Source: Paracoccus homiensis (lineage in GTDB: Bacteria; Pseudomonadota; Alphaproteobacteria; Rhodobacterales; Rhodobacteraceae). Taken from it: a DNA stretch of 35,046 bases. The first letter of the stretch is position 1, and each line of letters opens with the position of its first letter. The notes below the pieces were generated by a model. That model saw only the letters and a list, made by a program, of their open reading frames with translations, ran no database searches and had not been told where the DNA came from. The stretch is from contig NZ_FOHO01000024.1 of the NCBI RefSeq assembly GCF_900111675.1, forward strand, positions 1 through 35,046, read 5' to 3'. Position numbers and translations under genes: made by a program. This document shows, in pieces, positions 16,014 through 24,669 of the stretch.

Positions 16014-17066
16014 CTAGCGCCCCCTGCTGGCGACCGCCGCAATGATCTGGCTGGCCGTCGCTGCGGTATCCTGCCATCCGGGTAGGGTCTGGCCAGCGCT
16101 TTCGGCTGCGTGGGTCAGGCGTTCGCGTAGCGGCTGGTCGGACAGGATGCGATCCAGTGCCGCCGCGAATGCCGCCGGGTCGTCGGTCGGTGTCAGCAAC
16201 CTTGTGCCCGGGGGCAGTGTTTCGGGGACAGCGCCGGTGTCGCAGCTGACGACCGGCAGACCGTTCAGCAATGCCTCGTCGAAAACGATGCCATAGCCCT
16301 CGTATCTGGTGGCAAGGGCAAAGACCGACGCGCGGGCATAAAGATCCTGCAACCGGTGTTCACCGACCCGACCGGCCAGTTGGATCCGCGCCGCGACCGG
16401 GCTTGCCTGCACCATATCCTGCAGGGCCGACGCGTGGGCCCTGTCCCATGGATTGCCGACGATGACCGCCTGCCAGTCCAGATGCGCGATCTGCCCCAGC
16501 GCCGCGATCAGCACGTCATGTCCCTTGCGCGGATGCAGGATGCCGACCGACAGGATCAGGGGCGGACTGACGGGCGCACGCGGAAGACGCGTCTTGTCGA
16601 TGCCCGGCCGGGCCACGGTGATCTTCGAAGGTGGCACGTCATACCGGTCGATCAGGATCCGCCGCGTATGCGGGCTGGGCACCAGAACATGACGCGACAG
16701 GCGCAGATTTTCCCTCTCGGTCTGCAGCAGTTGCGCCCGGCGCTTGTCACTCAGGCCGCTTTCTTCTGCCAAGGGGTGGTGCACCATCGCGATGACCGGC
16801 GCACGGACAGCAGCCAGCCCGCCGGGGTCGATGGATCCGGAAACCAGCCCGTCAAGGATCAGGGGCCGATCCGGGTCGATGGCCTGCAACATGCAGATCG
16901 CATGTGCCATGTCGTCCGGCCCGGCATCCGGAAAGCTGGCGGGCAGTTCCAGATGCTGCATGTCGTGACCCAGATCGCGCAGCCCGGACAGCAGTCGTTT
17001 TTCGTAAAGATAGCCGCCGGTCAGGGTGTCGATATCCCCCGGAATTGCAAAGGCAGAAGGGATCAT
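16014..17066 (-). CDS. GT4 family glycosyltransferase
   Basis: A 350-residue GT-B fold glycosyltransferase of the group 1/GT4 type. The N-terminal half carries AIPGDIDTLTGGYLYEKRLL, the linker PLILSVGILHPRKGHDVL marks the start of the donor domain, and EGYGIVFDEALLNGLPVV holds the family E-x7-E pair that binds the nucleotide sugar. The start is ATG 17066, overlapping the permease stop as ATGA. It is the last gene of the seven-gene operon. By family it transfers a sugar to a lipid or other acceptor in the cytoplasm. The phospholipid-type genes at the front of the operon make a lipid acceptor plausible, but this is inference. Confidence 0.9.
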   Translation of the reverse strand: MIPSAFAIPGDIDTLTGGYLYEKRLLSGLRDLGHDMQHLELPASFPDAGPDDMAHAICMLQAIDPDRPLILDGLVSGSIDPGGLAAVRAPVIAMVHHPLAEESGLSDKRRAQLLQTERENLRLSRHVLVPSPHTRRILIDRYDVPPSKITVARPGIDKTRLPRAPVSPPLILSVGILHPRKGHDVLIAALGQIAHLDWQAVIVGNPWDRAHASALQDMVQASPVAARIQLAGRVGEHRLQDLYARASVFALATRYEGYGIVFDEALLNGLPVVSCDTGAVPETLPPGTRLLTPTDDPAAFAAALDRILSDQPLRERLTHAAESAGQTLPGWQDTAATASQIIAAVASRGR

Positions 17067-18619
17067 GGGCGAACCTGTTCGGGTGCATAGACAAAGAGGA
17101 TGCGCCGTTCGATGGCGGCGACACCGGCATAGCACAGGGCCGAGATCGTGGTGACCACGGCGACCGCAGCCCACAGCATGTTGTAATCCGATACCGAGGC
17201 CGACAGCGCCATCAGGCTGCCCAGCCCACGACCGGTGGTCAGCCATTCAACGACGGTCACCGCAAGGATCGCGGCGGGAACGCTCATCCTGGCGGCGGCG
17301 AAAAACGCGGGCAGCATGGCTGGAATACGGATATGCGCCATCTGACGCAGCCGTCCCGCGGCATAGATATGGAACACGTCAAGGATCTGCCCCGGCGCCT
17401 GGCGCATCCCGTGCAGGCAGGCGACCAGCGTCGGAAAGAACACCATCGCCGCAACCAGCGAAATCGTCCCAAGCGCACCGCGTCCCAGAAACAGCACGAT
17501 CAGCGGCGCCGTGGTGACGATCGGCACCGATCGCAAGGCAACGGCAATCGGCATGACCAGCGTCGACAGGTTCGGCACAAGCACCAGCGCGATGGCCAAT
17601 CCCGCGCCAAGCATCAGTCCGGCGACATAACCGGGGAGAAGGAAAACCGCCGTTTCGGTCAGCGCCGTCCACAATGTATCGCGGGTCGCGGCGGCCTGCG
17701 GTGCGGTCGTCAGCGCGGCCAGAACGTCCTGCGGAGATTTGGCGAAGAACGGGTTCATTCCCGGCAGCGCCATACCCGCCCACCACAGGACAAGTACCGC
17801 CGCGATCAGCAAGGCAGGCTGAAAAAGCCGGCTCAGGCCGGAGACGGGCTTGCCGCGCGGCGGCGACAGGATCACGGGCGGGCGGTCATGCAGGACCATG
17901 CGCGCAACTGCGCCGATCGCGCCATAGACCACCATCGACACCGCCGCCGCCACCACCGCAATCGCCCACAGCGCAGGCACGTCCAGCGCCCGCATGAAAC
18001 GGATCGTCAGCACGCCCATGCCCTGCTCGGCCCCCGTGAATTCGCCCACCATCGCGCCAAGAAAGGCGGCGGGCGCGGCGATCTGCAGCCCCGCGAACAG
18101 ATAGGGCAAGGCGGCACGGGCGCGCACATGGATCAGTTCCGACCAGCGGCCCCGCCCATAGCTGTGGACCAGATCCAGCCAGACGGCGGGCGTCGCGCGC
18201 AGTCCGGTCAGCAGCGGGATCAGCGTCGTGTAATAGACGGCCAGCGCGGCAAGAACGATCTGCGGCCCATCGCCCGGCCCCATCAGAACGCGCAGGATCG
18301 GGCCGGTCGCAATCAGCGGCAGGCAGAACACCACCAGTGCCAGACCTGAAATCAGGTTCAGAAGGCGCGGCCAGATCATCGCCACCCCCGCCAATGCGAT
18401 GGCGACCAGATTTCCCGCCAGAAACCCCAGCGTGGCATTGGTCAGGGTCTTGCCCAGGGCACGCCCAAGCAGTCCGGGATTCGCGGCAATCCAGCCCGCG
18501 ACCTCGGCAGGACCTGCAACCAGATGACCGCCCCTCAGGACCGCGGCCAATGCGCCCCAGCCCATGATCAGAAGCACCCCGCCCAGAAGCGGCGGGCCGA
18601 CGGATGCCACCCGCATCAT
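17063..18619 (-). CDS. ABC transporter permease, two fused permease domains
   Basis: A 518-residue protein that reads as two BPD_transp_1 permease domains in one chain (about 1-255 and 270-518), each with about six membrane segments. The two coupling-loop regions can be seen near YGRGRWSELIHVRARAALPY and AAGRLRQMAHIRIPAMLPAF, each ending in the EAA-like pattern that contacts the ATPase. Most NitT/TauT/Ssu-type systems use a single-domain permease homodimer; the fusion gives a built-in heterodimer. The start at 18619 (MMRVAS) overlaps the ATPase stop as ATGA, and the stop overlaps the glycosyltransferase start in the same way. It serves the same importer as the ATPase and binding protein upstream. 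Confidence 0.9.
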   Translation of the reverse strand: MMRVASVGPPLLGGVLLIMGWGALAAVLRGGHLVAGPAEVAGWIAANPGLLGRALGKTLTNATLGFLAGNLVAIALAGVAMIWPRLLNLISGLALVVFCLPLIATGPILRVLMGPGDGPQIVLAALAVYYTTLIPLLTGLRATPAVWLDLVHSYGRGRWSELIHVRARAALPYLFAGLQIAAPAAFLGAMVGEFTGAEQGMGVLTIRFMRALDVPALWAIAVVAAAVSMVVYGAIGAVARMVLHDRPPVILSPPRGKPVSGLSRLFQPALLIAAVLVLWWAGMALPGMNPFFAKSPQDVLAALTTAPQAAATRDTLWTALTETAVFLLPGYVAGLMLGAGLAIALVLVPNLSTLVMPIAVALRSVPIVTTAPLIVLFLGRGALGTISLVAAMVFFPTLVACLHGMRQAPGQILDVFHIYAAGRLRQMAHIRIPAMLPAFFAAARMSVPAAILAVTVVEWLTTGRGLGSLMALSASVSDYNMLWAAVAVVTTISALCYAGVAAIERRILFVYAPEQVRP

Positions 18620-19401
18620 TGTGCCGCCATCGGGGCATTGTCGGCATCGCCTTGGGCCAACGCCTTTGACGTTCGGGTCAGCAGCGCCCTGAAATCGGCA
18701 CCATGAGCATCGCGCGGATGGGGCAACGGCACCGCGATATCCGCGACGATCCGGGCCGGGCGCGGGCTGAGAACAAGGATACGATCCGCCAGCGTCACGG
18801 CCTCGTGGATGGAATGCGTGACCAGCAGGGTCGTGGTACCGCGAGACTGCCAAAGCGGCGGAAGGTCGCGGGCCAGTTGCCGACGGGTCAGTTCATCCAC
18901 AGCGCCGAAGGGCTCATCCAGCAGCAGGATTCGCGGCTGCGTTGCTAGCGCCCGCGCAATCGCAGCGCGCTGACGCATGCCGCCCGACAATGCGGCGGGT
19001 CGCGTTTTCTCGGACCCGGACAGGCCGACCAGCCCGATCAGTTCATCCACCAAGGTCGGGTCGGGCGACTGTCGCGCCAGTTTCCGCGCCAGCGCGACAT
19101 TCGCGCGAACGGTCAGCCAAGGCAAAAGCGACGGATCCTGAAACGCAACCGAAATCGCGCCACGCGCAGCTTGTCGGACGGGTGGCAGATCGTCGATCAG
19201 CACCTTTCCCTCGCTTGGGTCTTCAAGCCCGGCAATCAGGCGCAACAGTGTCGATTTCCCGCAGCCGGAAGGCCCGACCAATGCCGTGGTGGCGCCCGGC
19301 TGGAATGTCACGTCAAGCGGCGTGACCGCACGCAGAGCGCCGGGAAAGGACTTGCCCAGACCAGTACACTCAATTCGGGCGCAGCCCTGACTCTCAGCCA
19401 T
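18616..19401 (-). CDS. ABC transporter ATP-binding protein (NitT/TauT type)
   Basis: A 261-residue ATPase with Walker A GPSGCGKST (about residues 43-51), Q-loop in FQDPSLLPW, signature LSGGMRQR, Walker B ILLLDEPFGAVD and H-loop THSIHEA. It energises import through the fused permease. ATG 19401 is chosen because the family-like sequence begins there and GAAGAAG lies upstream; it overlaps the binding-protein stop by eight bases. Its own stop overlaps the permease start by four. The sequence is closest to the nitrate/taurine/sulfonate/thiamine-precursor group of ATPases, which does not fix the substrate. Confidence 0.93.
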   Translation of the reverse strand: MAESQGCARIECTGLGKSFPGALRAVTPLDVTFQPGATTALVGPSGCGKSTLLRLIAGLEDPSEGKVLIDDLPPVRQAARGAISVAFQDPSLLPWLTVRANVALARKLARQSPDPTLVDELIGLVGLSGSEKTRPAALSGGMRQRAAIARALATQPRILLLDEPFGAVDELTRRQLARDLPPLWQSRGTTTLLVTHSIHEAVTLADRILVLSPRPARIVADIAVPLPHPRDAHGADFRALLTRTSKALAQGDADNAPMAAQ

Positions 19402-20380
19402 GGACTTCTTCAAGGATCGAGCGATCCCAAAGATCGGGCGTGACCTCGCGCCCCAGCAGCGCCAGCGTCTTGATATTGGCCTGAACGCTGTCATCGCTGA
19501 ACCAGCCGAAACCCCGCTGTGCCGTCAGGTCGGAAAACATCAGCGGCACCTGACGTTCCGCCTGCAGTTTCTGGGTCGCCAGATCCAGACCGGCATCCGG
19601 GAACATCTGCACCGTCAGCTCGGCCGCGGCGTCGGTATCCGTCTGATAGGCCTGCCACCCTCGCAGCTCGCCCGACATCAGCGCGACCAGTTCGGCGCGG
19701 CGATCGCGCAGGCTGTCTTCGGTCGCGATATAGGTCTGGGAATGGACGGCATAGCCATGATCGGCCATCAGCATGGTCCGCGCCTCGATGCCGTTGATCG
19801 CCATTGCGACCGGCAGGTCCGTTTCCCAGCACAGCAGGCAATCGACCTCACCCGAGACCAGAGGTTGCGCGGAATATTGCGTCGGCACGATCTCGATCGC
19901 GTCGAAATCGACGTCATTCAGGATACAAAGCGCCTGCAGGACCGGTGTATTGGCCAAGGCCATGCCGATCTTCCGCCCGACAAGTTCAGCGGGGCTGGTG
20001 ACAGGGTTGCCCGACAGCGATGCAATCGCGAACGGGTTCTTCTGCATCGCGACACCGATGATCTTGAACTTTGCCCCCTGTGCGACCGCCGCGGCGGTGT
20101 AATCGGCGGCGGAAATCCCGACAAGCGCCGAACCGGAAACGACCGGGGGTTCGACCGGGGCGTTGGGCCCGCCCTGCAACAGCGACACGTCCAGACCGGC
20201 ATCCTGCCACCAGCCGTTCTTCTGCGCCAGATAGCTGCCCGCGAATTGCACGGAATGCAGCCATGACAGTTGCAGGCTGACCGGCGTCGCGGCATGGGCG
20301 GCCTGACGCGCAAAGGGCAGCATGGCGGCACCGGCCGCCGCCGTCAGCATCCCGCGCCGGGTGAGGATTGGGCAAGACAT
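19394..20380 (-). CDS. ABC transporter substrate-binding protein (NMT1/THI5-like)
   Basis: A 328-residue periplasmic binding protein. The N-terminus has a twin-arginine-like signal (LTRRGMLTAAAGAAMLPF) ending near QAAHAA. The mature protein begins VSLQLSWLHSVQFAGSYLAQ, typical of the NMT1/THI5-like fold, with GLDVSLLQGGPN and VGRKIGMALANTPVLQAL later. Such receptors bind pyrimidine precursors of thiamine, riboflavin, sulfonates or nitrate-like ligands. The substrate here is unknown; its placement in a lipid and sugar operon is unusual. ATG 20380 is preceded by GGAG and shares one base with the stop of the upstream gene (TGATG), indicating coupled translation. Confidence 0.9.
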   Translation of the reverse strand: MSCPILTRRGMLTAAAGAAMLPFARQAAHAATPVSLQLSWLHSVQFAGSYLAQKNGWWQDAGLDVSLLQGGPNAPVEPPVVSGSALVGISAADYTAAAVAQGAKFKIIGVAMQKNPFAIASLSGNPVTSPAELVGRKIGMALANTPVLQALCILNDVDFDAIEIVPTQYSAQPLVSGEVDCLLCWETDLPVAMAINGIEARTMLMADHGYAVHSQTYIATEDSLRDRRAELVALMSGELRGWQAYQTDTDAAAELTVQMFPDAGLDLATQKLQAERQVPLMFSDLTAQRGFGWFSDDSVQANIKTLALLGREVTPDLWDRSILEEVHG

Positions 20381-21330
20381 CACGAGATCTCCGTTTTTGG
20401 TTTGTCCGACGCAGGGCTTGCTGGGCAAACACGCCGATGCGCCCTTGCGTTCCCGCCGCGTCGCAAGATCGGCACGACAAGGCCCGGCAGGCTGCTGGCA
20501 AGGAACAGGATACCAAAGGCCAGGCTGGCGGCCAGACCCGCACCTGCGCCAAGTCCTGCCAGCGGAAAGATTGCCGCTGCCGCCCCCTCTCGGACGCCCC
20601 AGCCTGCAATCGAGATCGGGATCATCATGGCAAACAGGATCGGGGGTATCAAAATCAGCGCGGTCAAGGGCGGCAGGGTCGTGCCGGTGGCGCGGGCGGC
20701 GAATGCAAAGGCGGCGATATTGGCCAGAACGGTGCCAAGGCTCAGCAGGATCTGACGCGACAGCATGCCGCGCGCCATCAGCCCCAGCGATAACGCCTGC
20801 CGAAGTGTCGCCGCCGCCCGGCCCGAAGCACGCGCGACGATCAGCGCCGCGATGGCGGCGGCTGACAGCAAGGCGGTCAGGATCGCAGGTAGATGCGGAG
20901 GCAAGGGCTGATCCACCGGCAAAACCCACACCGCGACCACAGCCGTCAGCAGCACGACCACCAGCATCGCATTTCCCATGAACCGTTCCAGAATGACGGC
21001 CAGCGCGGCGGGCGTCCTGCCGTTGCGGACCGCGCTGCGCAGGGCGCGCCCGACATCGCCGGTCATGCCACCCGGCAGGATCTGGTTCACCAACTGACCG
21101 AGATAATATTCCCCAAGCGCGTGGGATACGCTCATCCCGATCCCCAATTGCCGCGCTGTCAGCCGCCAGCGCCATGCCGACAGCCATGTCTGCACGTTCA
21201 GCGCAACGAAAGCCGCCAAGGCCCAGCCGGGCGACATGTCGCCCAGACGCGTCAGGGCATCGGTGCCTCGCAGCGCAAGCCACACCAGCGCCAGCATCGA
21301 CAGGGCAATCACGGCACGCAGGACATTCAT
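20380..21330 (-). CDS. Lysylphosphatidylglycerol synthase transmembrane-domain protein (UPF0104 type)
   Basis: A 316-residue integral membrane protein with about seven or eight hydrophobic segments. It shows the hallmark sequences of the LPG_synthase_TM family: WLSAWRWRLTARQLG, GEYYLGQLVNQILPGGMTGD, and the late GWGVREGAAA motif. Only the membrane flippase-like part of MprF-type proteins is present; there is no aminoacyltransferase domain. Family members such as YbhN are thought to move or modify polar lipids. Its start overlaps the sulfatase-like gene stop as ATGA and its stop touches the binding-protein start. In this operon it is the likely mover of a lipid built by its neighbours (inference). 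Confidence 0.88.
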   Translation of the reverse strand: MNVLRAVIALSMLALVWLALRGTDALTRLGDMSPGWALAAFVALNVQTWLSAWRWRLTARQLGIGMSVSHALGEYYLGQLVNQILPGGMTGDVGRALRSAVRNGRTPAALAVILERFMGNAMLVVVLLTAVVAVWVLPVDQPLPPHLPAILTALLSAAAIAALIVARASGRAAATLRQALSLGLMARGMLSRQILLSLGTVLANIAAFAFAARATGTTLPPLTALILIPPILFAMMIPISIAGWGVREGAAAAIFPLAGLGAGAGLAASLAFGILFLASSLPGLVVPILRRGGNARAHRRVCPASPASDKPKTEIS

Positions 21331-22868
21331 GACGGCGCCGCGCCGCTGGTAAAGCCGGTCAGGATCAGATCGCGCATCCTGTCCATGGGCATGGCCTCGC
21401 TTTCATCGGGCGGTATCAGCCCCAAGGTGAAGCCCCAACCGGCGGTTCGCGCAACCAGATCTTCCGGTCCGATGACATGCAGGGCAACGTCGCGGCCATC
21501 ATCCATCGCGATACCGGGTGCGGCCTGATGGTCCCCCAGCAGAAAGATCAGCGGGCCGTCCGGCCCCTGACGTTCGGCATACTCCAAAGCAGTGCGAAGC
21601 GCGTAATCGACGGAATCGCGATAGTGTCGTCGCACCCGATCCCGGTCACGCCACACATCGCGCGGGCTGTCCCCCGATATCGCCATATCGTTGAATTCTG
21701 ACCCATCGCCGATGGCGTCCCAGTCCAGCAGATGCGGCACCGGCGTCCATGGCGCATGCGACGAGACAAGCGCGATCTGCGCGAACAGATGCGCTCGATC
21801 CGGGTCTTGTCGCAACAGACGGTCGGTGGCGGTCAGCGTGAACTGATCAGGCATCGTGACCCAGTTGAAGGGCTTGCCGCGATAGCCCAGATCCCTGGCG
21901 GGCAGGATATGGTCAAATCCCATCCGCTGCGCCTCGGGCCAGGGCATGGTGATGGCGGGCATGACGGCAGCGGTCTCAAAACCCGCCTTTCGCGCCAGAT
22001 GAAAGATCGACTGACGCCCGCTGGCCAGCACCGCGCGATAGCGGGTCTGGTCGCTGACCCACAGCCCGTTCGCGAAACTGGCATGCGACAGCCAGCTTTG
22101 GCCGCCCTGCGTGGGCGCCGAAAGGAAACCGGAACGAACCGACAGCCCTGCCCCTGCAAGTCGTGCCTGCGCGCGTTGCAGCGTATCCAGATGGCGTTCG
22201 GCAAGAAATTCCACATCGAAGCTGGCCCGGCCATAGCTTTCGACAAAGATCACCAGCACATCGCGATCGATCTGATCCAGAAGGCCTGCCTGCCCTGCAT
22301 AGGGATCTTCTGCCGCCGCCCGGCGCAGGTTTCGCAGATCCGCGACCGTCTGGCGGGCAAGCTGGACCCTGGACAGTGCATAACGCCCGTTCTCTGCCGC
22401 GCCCTGCCCGGCCAGCGGCAGGATCAGCACGACCGCACAGACGGCCAGCATCGTAAGCCGTCTGTGCGGTTGCCATTTTTGGGTGGCCCAGACCCCGGTC
22501 GCCCACCAGATGAGCCACAGCAGACAGCACCCCGCAACTGTCGCCACCAGCGCGGCCCCGACCGCTGCCAATTGTCCAAAGCTGCCCGCAATTAGGTTCA
22601 TCGAGGCCGGGATCAGCGGCATGTCGGCCACCGTGTTGAAACTGCGCCCCAGCGCCTGATGCATCGCCAGATCGGCCATTTTCTGGACCGACAGCAGCCA
22701 CAGCGCCACCGTCAGAACGACCCGCCCTACCCCGCCGAACAGGCCCAGCAGCGCCAACAGCAAGGGCAGCTCGATCACAGGAATACCGATCCCGCGCGTC
22801 GGCGGCAGGGCAAGCACGCCGCATAAAACGGCGGCAGCCAGCGCCGGACGGAACGGGGCACGTGTCAT
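21327..22868 (-). CDS. Sulfatase-like membrane hydrolase/transferase (LtaS/EptA type)
   Basis: A 513-residue protein with an N-terminal membrane part of about four or five segments (residues 1-165) and a C-terminal alkaline-phosphatase-superfamily domain outside the cytoplasm. The catalytic domain begins RDVLVIFVESYGRASFD, where the Glu binds metal. It continues through TQGGQSWLSHASFANG, which should hold the Thr or Ser nucleophile, and ends with the metal ligands in LLGDHQAAPG. Relatives transfer phosphoglycerol or phosphoethanolamine from a phospholipid to a glycan or lipid. ATG 22868 overlaps the stop of the CDP-alcohol transferase gene as ATGA. A role in head-group transfer using that enzyme's product is plausible. 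Confidence 0.85.
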   Translation of the reverse strand: MTRAPFRPALAAAVLCGVLALPPTRGIGIPVIELPLLLALLGLFGGVGRVVLTVALWLLSVQKMADLAMHQALGRSFNTVADMPLIPASMNLIAGSFGQLAAVGAALVATVAGCCLLWLIWWATGVWATQKWQPHRRLTMLAVCAVVLILPLAGQGAAENGRYALSRVQLARQTVADLRNLRRAAAEDPYAGQAGLLDQIDRDVLVIFVESYGRASFDVEFLAERHLDTLQRAQARLAGAGLSVRSGFLSAPTQGGQSWLSHASFANGLWVSDQTRYRAVLASGRQSIFHLARKAGFETAAVMPAITMPWPEAQRMGFDHILPARDLGYRGKPFNWVTMPDQFTLTATDRLLRQDPDRAHLFAQIALVSSHAPWTPVPHLLDWDAIGDGSEFNDMAISGDSPRDVWRDRDRVRRHYRDSVDYALRTALEYAERQGPDGPLIFLLGDHQAAPGIAMDDGRDVALHVIGPEDLVARTAGWGFTLGLIPPDESEAMPMDRMRDLILTGFTSGAAPS

Positions 22869-23605
22869 GCATGCCTCATGAGCCAGCGGATATCGACGGC
22901 AAAGGACCACAGCAGCGCCGCGCCCGCCAGCCGCGCCAACAGGATCGCCAGATCCGTCGGCAGGGCCGTCAATTGCAGAAGAACCAGCGTCGCAAGCTGC
23001 ACCACGCAGATCAGCTTGCGCCGGAACCGTTGTGGCAAGGCCGCGGTCAGGACCGGCCAAAGGGCAGCTGCGGCCACGAACAGATAACGCGGCAACCCAA
23101 GCAGCAGGATCTCGGCCCCGACTGCCGTGCCCGAAAGGACATGCAGCGACAGGATCAGCGCCAATGCGGCATCGACCTCCATGTCGAACCGCGCGCCGAA
23201 TGCGGACGCAAGCCCGCTGCGCCGTGCCATCCACCCATCCACGCCATCTAGCGCAAGGGCAACACCGCCGATGATCGCGACGGTCAATCCCGCCGCGTTA
23301 CCTGCCAGCAGGGGCGGCAAAAGCGCCGCAAGCAGGGCGGCGCGCATCAACGTCACCGCGTTGCAGCCACCAATCCGCGAAAACGGATAGAAGCGGCGCA
23401 TCATCATCAGAACAACGCCCGAGCCCGCCAGATACAGGGCCTGCGCGATCCACCAATCCGCTGCATCCCCCGCTGCCCCAGCCAAGCGACACAGCTGCAT
23501 TACGGCAAGCCCGGCCATCGCGCAGGCAACCACCTGTAACGACAGCGGAAACATTCGGGCGGCGGGCCGTGCGGGACCGGACATGAGGGGGCGGGTTGCA
23601 CACAT
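22865..23605 (-). CDS. CDP-alcohol phosphatidyltransferase family protein
   Basis: A 246-residue membrane protein with several hydrophobic helices. The full family signature is present: Asp, two residues, Asp-Gly, two residues, Ala-Arg, eight residues, Gly, three residues, Asp, three residues, Asp. It spans LDGVDGWMARRSG to GARFDMEVD. These enzymes join a CDP-linked lipid to a small alcohol such as glycerol phosphate, inositol or serine. ATG at 23605 and at 23584 are both possible; neither has a strong Shine-Dalgarno sequence. It is the first gene of the operon and shares a roughly 100-base divergent promoter region with the cytochrome b561 gene. Which alcohol it uses is unknown. Confidence 0.88.
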   Translation of the reverse strand: MCATRPLMSGPARPAARMFPLSLQVVACAMAGLAVMQLCRLAGAAGDAADWWIAQALYLAGSGVVLMMMRRFYPFSRIGGCNAVTLMRAALLAALLPPLLAGNAAGLTVAIIGGVALALDGVDGWMARRSGLASAFGARFDMEVDAALALILSLHVLSGTAVGAEILLLGLPRYLFVAAAALWPVLTAALPQRFRRKLICVVQLATLVLLQLTALPTDLAILLARLAGAALLWSFAVDIRWLMRHA

Positions 23606-23707
23606 CGGCCAAGCCTATGCAAAGCCCGTGCGGCGTCAAGCAGAGCCTGCGTCGCGCTAGGCAGAACGGTTCCCGCAGGTTAGACTGATCTCAGAGAAGG
23701 ATGGATG

Positions 23708-24262
23708 ATGACCCGGCATTCAGACAGCTATCGGACACCCGCGCGGCTATTTCACTGGCTGATCGCGGTTGCGGTCCTGCTGATGATCCCGGCCGGGCTG
23801 ATCATGACCCAAAAGGGAATTGCGCGGCCGTTGCAGGATGCGCTGTTCCTGTTTCACAAGAATATGGGCGTCATCCTGATCCCGCTGATCCTGTTGCGGC
23901 TGATCTATCGCTTGCGCCACCCGGCGCCGCCCCTGCCCTCATCCATTCCCGCCTGGCAGCGCAGCGCGGCGTCGGTGTCGCATTGGCTGCTGTATCTGCT
24001 GCTGATCGTCATGCCGATCAGCGGTTTTATCCGGGTCCGCGCGGGTGGTTTCCCGATCGAACTGCTGGATCGTTTGGGTGTGGGGCCCTGGCTTGCCAAA
24101 TCCGATGCGCTTGCTGATGCCGCCAAGGGTCTGCATTACGCTGCCGGAATGGCCCTGATCGCGCTGCTTGCGCTGCATATCGGCGCGGCGTTGCAGCACG
24201 GGCTGATCCGCCGCGATGGCGTCTGGACCCGCATCTGGCCGCCCCTCCGCCCGCGATCCTAG
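23708..24262 (+). CDS. Cytochrome b561-type membrane protein
   Basis: A 184-residue di-haem cytochrome b561 of the bacterial CybB type. Four membrane segments are seen and histidines lie in the expected places: LFHWLIAV (helix 1), LFHKNMGVI (helix 2), VSHWLLYLLL (helix 3), and GLHYAAG with LALHIGAALQHG (helix 4). Such proteins carry electrons across or within the membrane, often to quinone or from superoxide. AAGGA lies six bases before ATG 23708; ATG 23705 would start one codon earlier. It diverges from the lipid and ABC operon and is not clearly linked to it in function. Confidence 0.92.
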   Translation: MTRHSDSYRTPARLFHWLIAVAVLLMIPAGLIMTQKGIARPLQDALFLFHKNMGVILIPLILLRLIYRLRHPAPPLPSSIPAWQRSAASVSHWLLYLLLIVMPISGFIRVRAGGFPIELLDRLGVGPWLAKSDALADAAKGLHYAAGMALIALLALHIGAALQHGLIRRDGVWTRIWPPLRPRS

Positions 24263-24399
24263 ATTTTGGTGACAGGTTGCGGCATCGGGTCGTCTGCGCA
24301 TAAATTGCAGCCAAAGGCGGGCCCACAAGACGGCTTCGACCACGCATTGATCTGCCGCGAAAATTGGCCGTGACAGCGCAAGACGACGAAGGAAACGAC

Positions 24400-24669
24400 A
24401 TGCAGAACTTCAATTCCGAACGGATCAAGGAAGCCCGCCTGGCGCGCGGCGTCAGCCGCACGAAGCTGGCGCGCCTCGCAGGGCTGACCGAAAGGCAAGT
24501 CGCCCAGTTCGAGCGTGGGCAGTCGGACAAGATCGGCATCGACGATGCCGCGCTGAAAAAGATCGAAAGCGCATTGCGGGTCCGCCACGGCACCTTCACA
24601 AAGGCCGCGCCTTTGACCAGCGAAGACTTTCAGATCGATATCGGCCCGAAAAGCTGTAGCTGCTGCTGA
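24400..24669 (+). CDS. Small XRE family helix-turn-helix regulator with Cys-rich tail
   Basis: An 89-residue protein made almost entirely of an XRE/Cro-type helix-turn-helix (SERIKEARLARGVSRTKLAR, LTERQVAQFERG). A short extension ends in the striking SCSCC. The start at ATG 24400 is supported by GAAGGAAACGAC; the in-frame GTG-type start at 24364 is weaker. The terminal CxCC could bind a metal or act as a redox switch, but no family rule known to me supports this. It stands alone between the cytochrome b561 gene and a decayed region that includes a zinc-linked DUF1826 remnant. Confidence 0.8.
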   Translation: MQNFNSERIKEARLARGVSRTKLARLAGLTERQVAQFERGQSDKIGIDDAALKKIESALRVRHGTFTKAAPLTSEDFQIDIGPKSCSCC

